DNA from: Peromyscus leucopus
Taxonomy: Eukaryota > Chordata > Mammalia > Rodentia > Cricetidae
DNA length: 64,000 nucleotides
Reading direction: 5' to 3'
Assembly (NCBI RefSeq): GCF_004664715.2
Contig: NC_051085.1
Location: 23,644,551-23,708,550 of the forward strand
Position 1 is the stretch's first letter; the number at the start of each line of letters is the position of its first letter. The translations under genes were made by a program, and so were the position numbers. Under the pieces are notes generated by a model. It did no database searches and was not told where the DNA came from. It was given only the letters and a program-made list of their open reading frames with translations. Shown here piece by piece: positions 12,701-25,800 of this stretch.

Positions 12701-15700
12701 AATAGCCACTTGAGTACTCAGTCCATATTGGTGTGCTGCATATGTTTGGTGAATAGTAAAGTGAATAATTATATAATATTGTCATATTGAATAATTATAT
12801 TGTAAAATATTAACATTTTACTTTTGGTTATTCTTCATTTCTATGGCTGAGATATGTCTTAAGATACTGCTAAGTAAGAGTAGCATTACTTACTTGCTCT
12901 GGATTCAATAGAAGAGGAATTCACTTTCAAGGATTGTATTTGCAACCTACAGATAATTAAAGTAGACTTACAAGGACATATTGAAAACTCATTTCAGAAT
13001 TTTCTACAGTTGAATTAGGCTTAAAATTATTTTTAAATAGTTTTAGTATGGATTTTTAGAGGATTTATTTTTATATTTTTATTTTATATGCATATCTGTG
13101 TGCCTGAATATCTGTGTGTGTACATGTGTGCAGATGCCTCAGAGGCCAGAAGACAGATTTGGATCCCCTGGAATTGTAGTTACTGGTGGTTGTAAGCTTC
13201 CTGATGTGGGTGCTGGGAACCAAATTGGATTCTCTGCAAGAACAACAAGTTCTCTTAACCACTGAGCAGTCTCTCCACCTTTGATATGGAATATTTCGTA
13301 CATACCACAAAAAGGGAGACATATAGCAAACTCTGGGTACTCACTTTGTTAGAGCTCAACATTTTGAGTAACTTAGTAAATTTTAACAAATCAGAGCTAA
13401 ATAGTAATGATAGGTTTTTTTTTAAAATCTCATTGTCCTCCCCCTTTTTTAATGGGGAAGATATGAGAAAAATTTGACTTTCTGCAGCTTTTCTTAAAAT
13501 ACCATGTGATTTTATTGCATTGCTTAATCCAATATAGTGTATAATAAAAGAGCACGGGGTATAGCTCAGTGATAGGCAGCATGCTTATCATGCATAAGAC
13601 CCTGGGTCAGTCCCTAGCCCCCCTCCAATACATGCATATATATTTATGCATTTGTGTATAATTGCTGAAAACTTGGAAAAACTCTAACTTAATGTTGAAT
13701 TTCCCTTCTTTCATGTGAGGTTCAACTTTTTATGGTTTGGGGTTATGTTGCTACTTGTTTCCAGTGTACATATTTCTCATGAATGGATTAGAAAGCATGG
13801 CCAATGATTGTTTTATTGTAACAAGCATAAATAACTAGCAAAATAACTATTATGTATTGCTGTGTGAACTAAGTTCTTTACTGAGGTTAGTACCAACCAT
13901 TTATTTCCTAGGTCTATATTTGAACTATGGGGTCATGGAAAATCTCCTGAGGAGCTGTATACTTCTCTTAAAAATTACCCTGTGGAGAAGATGGTGCGTA
14001 GTGAAATGTGATTTTACATAGGCACGTGTGCATCTTCTGTAGAATTCACAAGCTTACAAAACTTATCTGCTTCTATTTTAGGTTCCATTTCTACATTCAG
14101 AGTCTACGTATAAAATAAAGATCCACACGTTTAACAAAACATTGACTCAAGAAGAAAAAGTCAAACGAATAGATGTAAGTGAAACTAGCTGAAGCAAAGC
14201 CTGTGGATTGAATACACTAGCTGTTGGTGTATATGAATATAGACTGTCTCTTAGGCGCTTTCCATGTTGTTTGTGTCTATCTTGTAGAATTCTGACACCA
14301 GACTCACACAGTATGTATGTAGATAAGCGCTGTTTTCTATGATTCTTTTTATAAATCTTTGTAGTACATTAGAATTACTTTTTTTTTTTTAAGGCCCTTG
14401 AATTTCTGCCATTTGAAGGAAAAGTGAACTTAAAGAAACCACAGCACGTATTCTCTGTTTTGGAAGACTATGGTTTGGACCCAAACTGCATCCCTGAGAG
14501 ACCACACAATATTTATTTTGGTAGATGGGTAAGCAAGTTCTTTCTACCTATCTCACCCCTTTCTTTAAAAGCTAAATGCAGGGTGGGGATGTAGGTCAGT
14601 GGTCGAGCACTGGTCGAGCATTCCTGAGGCCTCAAGCAAGAGAAGCAGCATGCCACACCCACCTTTGTGCTTGATTTTTTTATATGTAAAATTTTGAAGC
14701 AACTGAAGAGTCAGAACTGCTGTATGTATTAAAATTGCTGAAAAGTATGGGATTATGATTTGTATTTTTCCAGAGATTCTTGTGAAACATAAGGAGTTTG
14801 TTAGATACAGGACCTAGGAAAAGGGGGTTATACCTGACAAAGGAAAACAAGAGTTCCCAGAAAGGCAGGACTACCGTGTGAGTGATGCAAAGAGGGGCCG
14901 AGTGCTGTGCCAGTTCAGCCATCTCTTGTGAAAATCTCAAAGCTAAGGATTCCGTTCTGAGGGGAAATGAAAGTCTAGAAGTGTTCTGCTCACTTCCTTG
15001 AGGCTGTAATAGGTAGGTGGAAGCTGAGAGCCATGTTACGGATTTTTGTCATTTCAGAGAAAGAGAAAAGGGAGAGGAGAAAACTCAATACCACTCCTTA
15101 GAATCATTGAATTGAAATTTGATTCCTTCTTGGTTTGAAAGCACAAAGTAGCTAGAAAGGCGTTAGAGAGGTAAAAAGATTGGACTCTGACAGTCTCAAT
15201 CCTGTCATCTCTAAAGGATTAAGTTTAGAACAGCAGTAAGTGGAACAAGTTCTCATTAGCAAGGTGCTGCAGTTTGTATTGTCAGTAATTATCTTGAGTC
15301 TGTTCTGTATAGCTAGGCTAACTTGAAAACTATCTCTGATCTAGATTGCAGATGGACAGAGAGAGCTAATTGAGTCCTATAGTGTCAAAAAGAGACATTT
15401 TATTGGAAATACAAGTATGGATGCTGGCTTATCATTCATCATGGCCAACCACGCAAAAGTGAAAGAAAACGATGTTGTCTTTGATCCATTTGTTGGAACA
15501 GGTATTATAAAACGATTTGCTACACTAATGCATAGATTTTGCTTATTTATAGCAGTGAAGGTCCTAGTATGTTTTGGATGAGAGATTGAATTGACAAACT
15601 TCTTGTATAATAGCTAATATTTAACACTTTGCCACTTGGAGGTTTTATTCCAAGTAAGCCACTGGGGGGAGCATCAGGCTTATTTTTTCACAGATGTCTT

Positions 15701-18700
15701 GCAGTATATCATACGTTGTAGAAATGTTATAGAATCATATTTTTATTTATTAGGAAAACTCTTATGGGAAGAATGGAAAAAAAAGAGAAAATATTCATGC
15801 TTTTAAATAAATAGCCATGTATTTGGGTAGAGGAAACACATCTCTGATTCTGTTTGTAGGAGTTTTTAAATAAGTGTGAAACTGAAGGTGACTAAGGAGC
15901 CATAGTCTAGAGTCTGCCTGCTGACACCACAACCCATGTTCCTTATTACTTCCCTGGAATGCTCTCCTAATTAGGCCTGTGGAAAGCCCGAAATTTCAAA
16001 TTGCCTTCATCTGATTCTGAAGTTTTCCTTGCCTCAGATTCCTTGCTTTCTTGCTTGATGTAGGCCTTAGGCAGGAAGTTCTCTTTATTTTATTTTGGTC
16101 CTCCTCATCTGTTAGTCTTGTTTAGTTAGGGTCTCTGCGGATGTCTTTCTCAGGAGCAGTGGGGTGCAAGGTTAGTGCCTGTTGAGTAAATGTGTCGGGT
16201 ACTGTTGTACACTCACATTCTGATGACAGCTCACAGGAAGACACTTTGAACAGTGCAAGGAGAGGTGACGTGACTGGTCAGGGTTACATGGTGTATCATT
16301 TTTGCTCATGCAGACTCCAGTAGTTCATGTATTCATTGCTTCTGCAGAGCTGTCTCTGCATAAACTTTACTGGCCACCACTTGCACCTGAATTCACTTCA
16401 TGAGTGTGACCAGATGTGATAAGGAAGAAACAGCCTCTGGTCTAGAGTTCGTCGAGGATGGAAGGAGGATTTGTAATCTGTTTTGAACTGAGTGACCAGT
16501 GCACTTTTGCTGTTCTCTCAGTGTCTCCGTGGACCCCACTGTCAGCATACAAGTTTGTTCTTCTCTGTCTTCATTCTAAACATGTTCTCTCTCGTGTGAG
16601 CTTGTTAGTGGAACTAATATCAAGTTGATTTACAAGTTATAAGAACAATATCCACATAGCCAACCCCAGCTTAAGCTTTTGTTTACATTTGGCTTCCTTT
16701 ATCTTATTTATTTATTTTTTTCCTGGATCATTTGAAGCTTACATTTATTTTTATTTTTTTTCTTTTTAAAATTTATTTATTTATTTATGTTTGGCCTTAC
16801 ATGTATGTCTGTGTGACAGTGTGGCATCCCTCTAGAACTGGAGTTACAGACAGTTGTGAGCCGTCATATGGGTGCTGAGAACTGAACCTGGGTCCTCTGG
16901 AAGATCAGCCAGTGCTCTTAACCACCGAGGCATCTCTCTAACCCCTGAAGGTTACTTTATTTAGTTATTGCATTCCTCTCTCAAATACATCAGTATACAT
17001 TCTTAAGAATAAGAGTTTTATATATATATTTGCATTTATCTATTTATATTCTGTAGTTGGGTGTTGTGTTTTACTGTTAATGTTATTTCGATTTGGAACA
17101 TTACTAATACTTTTAAGTTTAAAATAGTTTTCATTTGAGTTGCTTGAATCTCACTCATTGGAATGAGTTATACTTTCCCACTAGAGATGTTATATCCTTG
17201 TTAGGTCTCACATATTCTGCTTCTCTGCCTCGGTGGGAATACTAATTTTTACCAGCATGGTGCTCATAGAATTTGATTTTCCATGTGTGATGGTTACTGT
17301 TTTATTTTATAGTCTTGCAGTTAATATAAAGCATTTGTGGGAGGTACAGTAAGAGCTTGTAAATATACTGCTCCTTCTGCAGACGTCTCCTCATCTTGAC
17401 AAATCAGATTTAACATCCACTGACAAGACTCTTGTTTGAACCAGCCTTTCCTTTGATGATTTTTCCACTCTAGCACTCTATGTTACGGATCTGCACTCGT
17501 TATTTTGCAAGCAAGAAACCTTTCTTCACTTCCTGTTGCCAGTTCCATTTATTATTAGCTGCAGGTGATTTCTAGATCCCTTCATTATTTCCATATTCAC
17601 ATTAGCCCAGCTCTACCCAGCCCTTTCACCTTGAGTCTGTTTTTGTGACCTGTCACTCTTTTTTTGTCTTAGAGAACTTTTAAATTTTCTGACTTACCTT
17701 TTTCATGCCAAAGCCCTGGTATCAGTCATTCTCCCAGCAACCCTTGCTTCTTTTAGTGGCAAGATGGTATCAGAAACCAAGGTTGGGTTCTAAAATTTCT
17801 CAGAGGCTAAGCGAATAAATACATATGTGCATACACGTAATGTACACGTGAGTGCAAATGGAAACACACATGCGCATACTCCTGTGTGTACACACACATA
17901 AACCTGCACATAGACTTATTAGAAGTCATGGGTTATGCATGTAGCAGGGATTGCTGTGGATCATCACAGGTTTATTTCCTCCCTACTCCGGTCTGTGTTG
18001 ATGCATACCTTTCTCTTCACCCTGCGCCCTGGTGCTGACGTTCAGCAGGTTTGCTCTTCTGCTCATTTCTCTAATTCTCTAAAATAGTCGACTGCTTTGC
18101 CCATGCCACTCAGGGGCAAAGAGTCCTGTTTGTTTTCCATTGCTCTGATGAACCGCCATGACCATAGCAAGTCATGGTGGGAGGGTTTGTTTGGACTCAC
18201 TGGTTCTGGAAGGATAGGGACCCATCATGATGGGAAGAAAGCATGGCAGTGAGTGACAGGAACAGGGATGCCGAGAGCTCACATCCTTACCATAAGCACC
18301 AAGCAGGAGGAACTAACTGGAAGTAGACAGATCTTCTACCCCAGAGCCCGCGCCCAGTGACGTTCTTCCTCAAGCAAACTGCACCTCCCAAACATCCCAA
18401 ACAGCACCACCAACTGGCCACCAAGTATTCCAGTATCTGAGCTTGCGGGGGATAGTCTCCTCCAAACTGCCACGCCTACCATACACAATTGAAGATACGT
18501 TTTCAAGTAAGGAGCAATGACGTCACAGACTGTGCTTGCTTGCTTCTCCTTTTGAAGGTCACTGGTTTCATTCACTGTAGCGTGCTTGCGGTGTGAGATC
18601 TGTCCTCCGCTCCTGCCCTCTGCTCCTGCCCTCACTTCTTTTTACTGTGTTGACGTTTGCACACGCAGAGGTTAACTCTGCACAGTCAGGTGCTCTCCCT

Positions 18701-19758
18701 TTGTCCCTTCCACTGGTGACCAACCTTGTTTCCTAGCTGATTCTACTCTTCCTTTTCCTGGTGATAGGCTTGTGTGGGAACAATTTCTTAGTCATACTCT
18801 TTTATATAAAATGTTTGATACTCCATGTGTTGTTTCTTGTTATTGTTTTCCATTTAACAGTATTTCTTAGAAAGCTCTTCCTGTTCAGAAATTGTCCTCG
18901 TTCTTTTGTTGTTGTTTGTGGTCCTGGAGATAATGCGGCACTCTCTCACTGAGCCACATTCCAGCCTGTTTTCATTCTCCTATAGTTTTAATCCATAAGT
19001 GTATGCTATAGTTGTTCAAATAATCTCCTATACATACCTGGGTACAGGTAGTTCCCAATATTTTATACTTGGAAATAATGCTTGCAGTGAGTAAGCATAT
19101 GAATATATATCTTTGTCATTTTGAGGCTAGAGCACTGCTGTAAATTTCTAGAAGTAGGATTGTTAGGTTAAAGGGAATATGTAGCTTTGCTAGATGCTAC
19201 TAATAAATTCTCCTCTATTGTTCAGCTGTGTATTTCTGTAGCCATATAAGAGAGTTCTTGTTCTTCTGCAATTTTACTACTAAGAATGTATTGTCAAGCC
19301 TTTGAAGATTTCCTGATTTGTTGGGTGAAAATGGTATTGAATTACAGTGTTAATTTATATCTGAATATAAGTCAGGTCTCGGCTTTTTTTTTAGATAGAT
19401 TTTTTTTTGGAATAGACTTTTGTGTCTTTTGCCTCCTACCTCTTGTAAAGATGCTTTCGTAGAGATTTTAGCACTTCTTCTTCCAGTATTTCTGTAATAA
19501 ATCACAATACTTTTTTTTCCAGATTGCCAGTTATCATTTGACTTTGACAATATTTGCTTTCTTGCCGTATACTCAAGTTATAAAGGAGTCATTCAGTTAT
19601 ATTTCTTCTAGGCCTTTTGAAGCTGTGTATTTTTGTTTTAGAACTCTCATCCATTTGGAATTTATTCTTTTGGATGTGAGGAATGGTTATGACTTGTCCT
19701 TCTCTAGAAGCTCAGCTCTTAACTCTTAACTCTTTTTTCTTTTATCTTTAAACATTTC

Positions 19759-19809
<51 letters not shown>

Positions 19810-22800
19810 GCATAAGCATGCATGCATGTGCATGCGATGTATGTTTCTGGGTACAGGCATGCCACTGTAGGTGGCATTTCACTGTGTGTGAAAGTTGGGA
19901 CAGTTTTGTGGGGTTGGTTGGTTCTCCTTCCACCTTTGTGTGTGTTTTAGGGAATCAGGTAATCAGGCTTCTGCACCAGCACTTTACCCACTAAGCCGTC
20001 TTGTTGGTTCATTCTTAAACTTTAAAACAAACAAACAAACAAACAAACAAACACCAGCCCTTTTTATGACGTAAAAACAGTTCTTTGGAATTATGTAATA
20101 TTCGTGTACAGAATGACTAGTGTGCACACTTAGGTTAGACCTTAGAGCTTAAAAAGGACATTGTCATGATAGGGAGGGAAGGAGGGAGTATGCTTCTCTC
20201 GATGCAGTTGAGCCTAGGAGTATTGTGAAATTCCACCTTCACAGCCCAGGCTACCTTATGCATGGTGAGGGGTAAGGATACCTGACTGTGTTTGCTCTGC
20301 ATGGCTCCCTACATACAGTGGATAGCCTACTTTGATCATCTCACTATTCACGTAGAAGAGGAAGGTCAAATGATCGGAGAATCTTTGCAAGATATGCCAC
20401 TAAAATACATACTCGTAATCTTTGTTTATGGTTTAAGTGTGACTTTAGCATACACGTCAGTTTTTGACACTTCTACTTTGAAACTGGTTATAACCCCTAA
20501 TTTTGTATAGAAAGTCCTTAAGAGTCATTAGTTTCCTCACGGAACTACTCATTCACAGACAGCTTGTACCTTGGAAAGGACTTAAGAAGTAGCACTGTGC
20601 CTTCTCCATGGCCATAGGTTTTTCCATCCTCTTTGATGATGGTTTTACCTTTGGCTTCCATATATTAGGGTTTTTGTTGTTGTTGTTTTTAATTCAAGTA
20701 TATCTCTTTTAATGGTCCAGACTGAAAGGTGGATAGTTTCCCAAATGCATTAGCATTGAACTAGTCACTGCTGTGGTTTTTCTTAAGGTTGCAGAACAGG
20801 TTGAGATCTCTTTTTGCCTAAACATCTTTCCTTTTTCTTTTAGACAGTTTGCTGTTGCTTAGAGTTATATTCTGACTTACAGAAACACACTTTCCTTTCT
20901 GGTTTGGCAAATATATTCTCATTTCTGTCACTTTTAAAACACTACATTTTTTTCTTTCATTTTCCAAGTAGAGAAGAAACATCCTATTGGGTCAACTCTT
21001 GGTGGTAAGAAAATACACTAATAAAGTTAGCATGAAAATATACAACACCTGTGCTGGTGTGAACTGTCATTAACTGGATGCACAGTTTTGCCTAATTTGC
21101 ATAGTAACAGAATTTGCTTCTATTATTTTATCTAACTGATATACTAATTAACTTTGGGTTACTCTAACAAAATCATGATATAACTTACAAAGAAAAGGGT
21201 TTATGTTTTGCCCAGTTTTAGGTGGGCACACCCATTACTTGTAGGCTCTTATTGATGTCAGAAGACAGTGATAAGGGGCACAGGGTAGAATTAACTGCTT
21301 CCCTCATAGCCCAGAAGCAGAAGAAGGAAGGTCTGGGATTCTACAATCCTCTTCATTAAAATAACCCTATTGGTCAGAGGTACCCCTTCTAAGCTTCACA
21401 CTCTAGACAAACTCTCCCTTTCCAATAGAGGCACGATGAGGACCACCACTTTAACACATTCATCTATGAAGGGCATTTGGCATCTAAAACCATACCAGTA
21501 ATTTAGTGCAATATAAGCTAATTTTATTTTATTTTTTAACTTCATTTGGTGCTGACCCCAGAGGAGGTACTATAGTATAAAGAAAAGAGTATGTAGTGTG
21601 AGTTTACTTTCCCAACAAGGTGACTTTGGATAAAATTCTTGTCTAGATGGCAGTTCCAATCAAGTTGGTCATAGTAATATGTTATGAAGATTAAAGGAGG
21701 TAATGCACACATATGTTAGAATGTTATTTGAAAACTGGTAGACATTCAGTGGACTATTAGGCTTCTATTATTATTTAATTGTTACTTTCTTATGGACTTA
21801 GATACTTTTTGGTGAACCTGCCAGCTAATAATAAATAATGATGGGAAGTCCCCTCTTGAGTTAATTTCCCAAATATTCATAAACTGCTGCTATGGCAGCA
21901 GTGAGGGAATTGCAGCTTAAGTTTGTAAGTGTCTGATATCTTGTTTATGATAGACTGATTGAGGTGAGCATGCGTTCAGTGTCTTATGTGGCATAGAGCT
22001 CTGAAGCCGTAGCGTCGACTTGTTCTCCCAAGTGCGTGAGCTCTAGCGATCAGAGTCCACGTAGCAGACACCATAGGTATGAGAAAAATGCTACAGCACC
22101 TTCTGAATTTGTCATTTCCGAGTGATAGACAAGGGTCCAGGTGAGGAAATGGACTTGGTCCTGAGAGGAAACTGGAGGATGGAAAAGACACTGGGAAGTA
22201 GGTCTCAGTAGATGGTTACAGTGTGTTCTGCTTTACTGTTTTTCCTCGTTCTTTGTAGTTTCTTTCCTGCATCACTAGTTAGTTTAGTTGGGTTACCACC
22301 TTGGCCAGTATTCTTGTGCTCAGGCTGCTAGTTCATTTAGAGTTCTTTTTCTGAGGGATAAAACAGAGTGAAAATTACTGGCAACAGGATTACCAACTTC
22401 TTTTCCTTTATTTCCCTGAGTAAAACCAAAGCCTAGTCTCACATTTCCTCACAGATTCAAAGCTTTCCTTAGCTCTCCAGAGATGAGAATCATAAATTAA
22501 GTTTTATCGTGTGGAGTCAGTTCCGCTCATTATATTCTTTTGCCTATAAGGTACTACACTAACCTTAAAATCGTTACTGTTTGGGTAACAAGAAACTGAA
22601 ACACAGTGTTAGTCTAACTCACATATGTGGTGTTAGTATTTTACTTTGGATAACCGAAAGGGGCGAGTCTTTCCTACCTTCTCAACACTCACCCTCTGTT
22701 TTTACTACCCTATCCGCCCAAGAAAATGCCATGTAAGGTATAACAAAATGCAAAAACTGCTGTAATTAAAAGAGCAATAGATGATTAACAGTGATTACCC

Positions 22801-25800
22801 AGTGATCAATTCAGAGAAACCAAGTTATTATGATTTTCTTTAAAAAATTAAACGCTTAAAAGACACAAGTTGCAGGTGAGTCTAACAGATTATTCATCTC
22901 CTTTCAGCAGTGTACTGTAAATTGAGTCTTCTCAAAAGTCCCTCTAAGCAATGGATAAGGTTCTGGGTAAGGAAGCACAGGAAAGCTTTTCTGTTCCCTT
23001 TGACAACTAGTTCTTCTAGGTGAGTATCTGCCTTGATTGGCAGAATTGTAGTAATTCCTTGTGATTTGGGTGAAGTGACCTTGTGAGGCTCACGAGTCAT
23101 CACATACATTACCTTTCCTAACTCCAGCCTATCCTGTTTCTAGACTTAAGAATTATGAGATCTCTTTTACAGTGCATCTCACAAATGCTTCAGGGATTAG
23201 CGTGAGAAGACCTAGGTTTTAGTTTCCGCTATGCTTTGGGTCCAACGTTCTTCTTCTTCAAGGGATATAGTAGGACACTAGTTAGTGCATTTCAAAGTAC
23301 TCTTCCCTGACTACTTTTTAAATGGCTGTAGATCTAGAATTTGTAGATTCAGACCCTGTGAAGACATTGCATATCTTAATTTTAGAGGTTACATTTTAAA
23401 AGGGTGGAAAGAAAACCCTAGTGTTTGCCCTTTGTCCAAGTCTGTGTTTACTTTGTAGTCTAAGAACGGATTTCGCGTTTCTACTCGACTGTCACCTTTC
23501 TATATTATAATTGGGATTGATCAAGCACAATAAGCATTTTAAATTTGAATTCATAGAAATGTGCAGTTTAATGAGAAATAGTTATTAATGTTTTATTTAA
23601 CTGATTTTTTTGTAAAATTTTAAAAATACTTGTTTTTCTTTTAAGGTATATTATTTTTAATTGTTAGAACTTTCCTTCATTTGTGAACCAATCATATCTG
23701 TCATATTCCTTAGTCTGGTCAGTTTATATTGGGATATTATTTTTCCTTTAGCCATAGTACTGTTTAATAGAAAAATGATATTATTAACTAGATAATTTAC
23801 TCAGAAATTGATATTTATAGTTTATACCAAAAGATAATGACATGACAATATTTTAAGACAGGCCATGTTTTAGCTCGTAAAAGCTAGTATTACACATGTG
23901 AAATATGTTCACTTTAGTTCTTTGAAACTTAAGCCCAGTTATTAGTTTATTCTAGATCTTTGTGTTTGCAGACTTGTATGTTCACTTTTAAAAGGGAAGC
24001 AAAATGTTTTTTAATAATCTAAGATAACCTGAAAATGTCTAAATATGCATTATTTTGAACAAAAAAGTAGCGTTGCTTAGGTAGTGTGAAATAACAATGC
24101 CATGATATGTATCGATTCAAATCCCTGTCCCTGCTTTGTGGCCAATTTAGTGAGTTCAGTTTCGGGTTTATTTGTTCAGTTCTGAGCCTTGCTAAATTTA
24201 ACTAGCTTGGTGTCATTCCAGGGTACTCTGCCTGCAGCTAGTTCATAAGACTCTGGATCGAATTAAATCAGGAAAGGAGCCCTGGTCTGGGACTCTCTGG
24301 TTAATAGTCACAGTTGTGTGGTTTTCCAGGTGGCCTCCTGATAGCATCTGCTCACTTTGGTGCATATGTGTGTGGGACAGACATAGACTACAACACGGTT
24401 CACGGCTTGGGTGAGTAGAACTCCGAGTGTTCTTCAGTGTCTCTGTTCTTCAGCCAGATGGGCCTGGAAACTGATAGAGTAGCTTCATGTGACATTTTCG
24501 TTTTTAAAGCACAACATTTTAGTGTAATTTTACCACAAAACTTCTTTGAGTAGCTACATTTTATGACATTATCACTAAAAGTATACAAGGTGAAGTAGAA
24601 GAATATTAAAATGAATTAAAAAAAAAAATTCTCGCCATCCCCAGCTAAGAACTTGTCATCCTAATAAGAGAAGTTTTGAAAAAAGGCAAACTGAGGTTGT
24701 GAACCTCAGTGTTGGGAAGGAAAAGTTGGAAGAGATGGAGCAGCCATTTTGTAGTCAGGAAGTCCATGTTAGAGAAATGTGTACGGGGGCTGGAGAGAGA
24801 ATGGCTCAGTGGTTAAGAGCACTGCCTGTACTTCCAGAGGACCCGGGTTCAATTCCCAGCATGCACATGGCAGCTTGCACCTGTCTGTTCCAGGGCTTCT
24901 GACACCCTCACATAGACATTTATTCATGTAAAATGAACATAAAAATAAAAAAATGATTAAAAAAAACACATATAGTCTCTAGATTAAGATTACCACCATT
25001 GATTTACTCAGCAGTCATGCTTTGAGTATAGGTTGGATTTATAGTTAGTCTTTGAATAACATTGAAACATTTAAATTTTTGTGACTAGAACATACTTGAA
25101 ACACTTGAGGTATCTACAAATTTAAAGATTCTGCCTTTAAGTGAGGGTAACTTGAAACGCGATCCACTTTAGTTTTGTGGCAGTTACGGAAGACATCTAA
25201 AAATTTGAAAGCTTCACTGGTATGTGATTGGATGGAATTAAATCAGAGTGAAACAGTGTATTTCTCATAATGGAATGGTATTAAAAATACCAAGTTACAT
25301 TCATGATTTAAAATTGTTGGCCTCTATGCTAGTTTTCTACTCTGTTGTAACTTGAATGAGTTCTTAAAACAATTTACTTCGCTCTGTATAGGTTAATTTG
25401 AAGGTGAGGTTTTATGATACTTTCTGTTGTTGAAGCTGCTGTGTGCCGTATTAATAACTGGCACGCTATTACCTTGACTCTTAAGGAGCTTAGTAATACT
25501 TACTAGGGGGGAATAGTTATATATAGTTTTGAATGTTTTTCATAAATGAACTAGCTAGAAAAAGATAGTGTTGTTTGTATTTTGTTAGAGTAAGTGAAGT
25601 GTTGAGACTTATTCTAGTTTATTGCTAGTAGAAGCAATATTTGATTTAAGGGAATTGTCCCACAGAGCCTTTAAGACATTTTTATTTATTAAAGTTTTGA
25701 AAAGTTATTTCATAGCCTTCAGTCTACTGGAAGTAGATTCTAATTGAGGAGAGTTTCTTAGATCAGACAGTTGCTAGGTCTGTCCTCTGCTTCCTGTTTC

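Larger units (their letters stand above)
9136..13911 (+). other. TRMT11: TRMT11 intron 3
   Basis: GTAAGA donor and TTTCCTAG acceptor. It is dominated by an ERV-derived block (about 9221-11791) carrying an internal young B1. Further along are AT dinucleotides (12006-12040), a B1 (12051-12212), a B3 (13057-13280) and an ID element (13549-13628). 12215-13050 is AT-rich with nothing recognised. Confidence 0.9.
15502..24329 (+). other. TRMT11: TRMT11 intron 7 (8.8 kb)
   Basis: GTATTA donor and TTTTCCAG acceptor. Recognised contents are a B2/B3 SINE (16761-16945), an LTR-like repeat (18130-18470), a small SINE remnant with 'actgagccacattccagcc' (18905-18968), an L1M fragment (18975-19735), a TG microsatellite with an attached SINE (19761-20010), an AAAC array (20028-20052), an LTR-like repeat (21150-21505) and a MIR (21565-21785). 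15505-16680, 16950-18120, 20060-21140 and 21790-24320 look unique, with no exon or ncRNA that I can identify. Confidence 0.85.

Noticed and set aside
13549..13628. tRNA gene (A-box and B-box-like motifs)
   Set aside because: The sequence is an ID SINE with a degraded cloverleaf and A-rich 3' flank; no tRNA can be folded from it by eye.
16215..16300. Further MIR fragment
   Set aside because: The match to the MIR core is too weak and too short to separate from chance.
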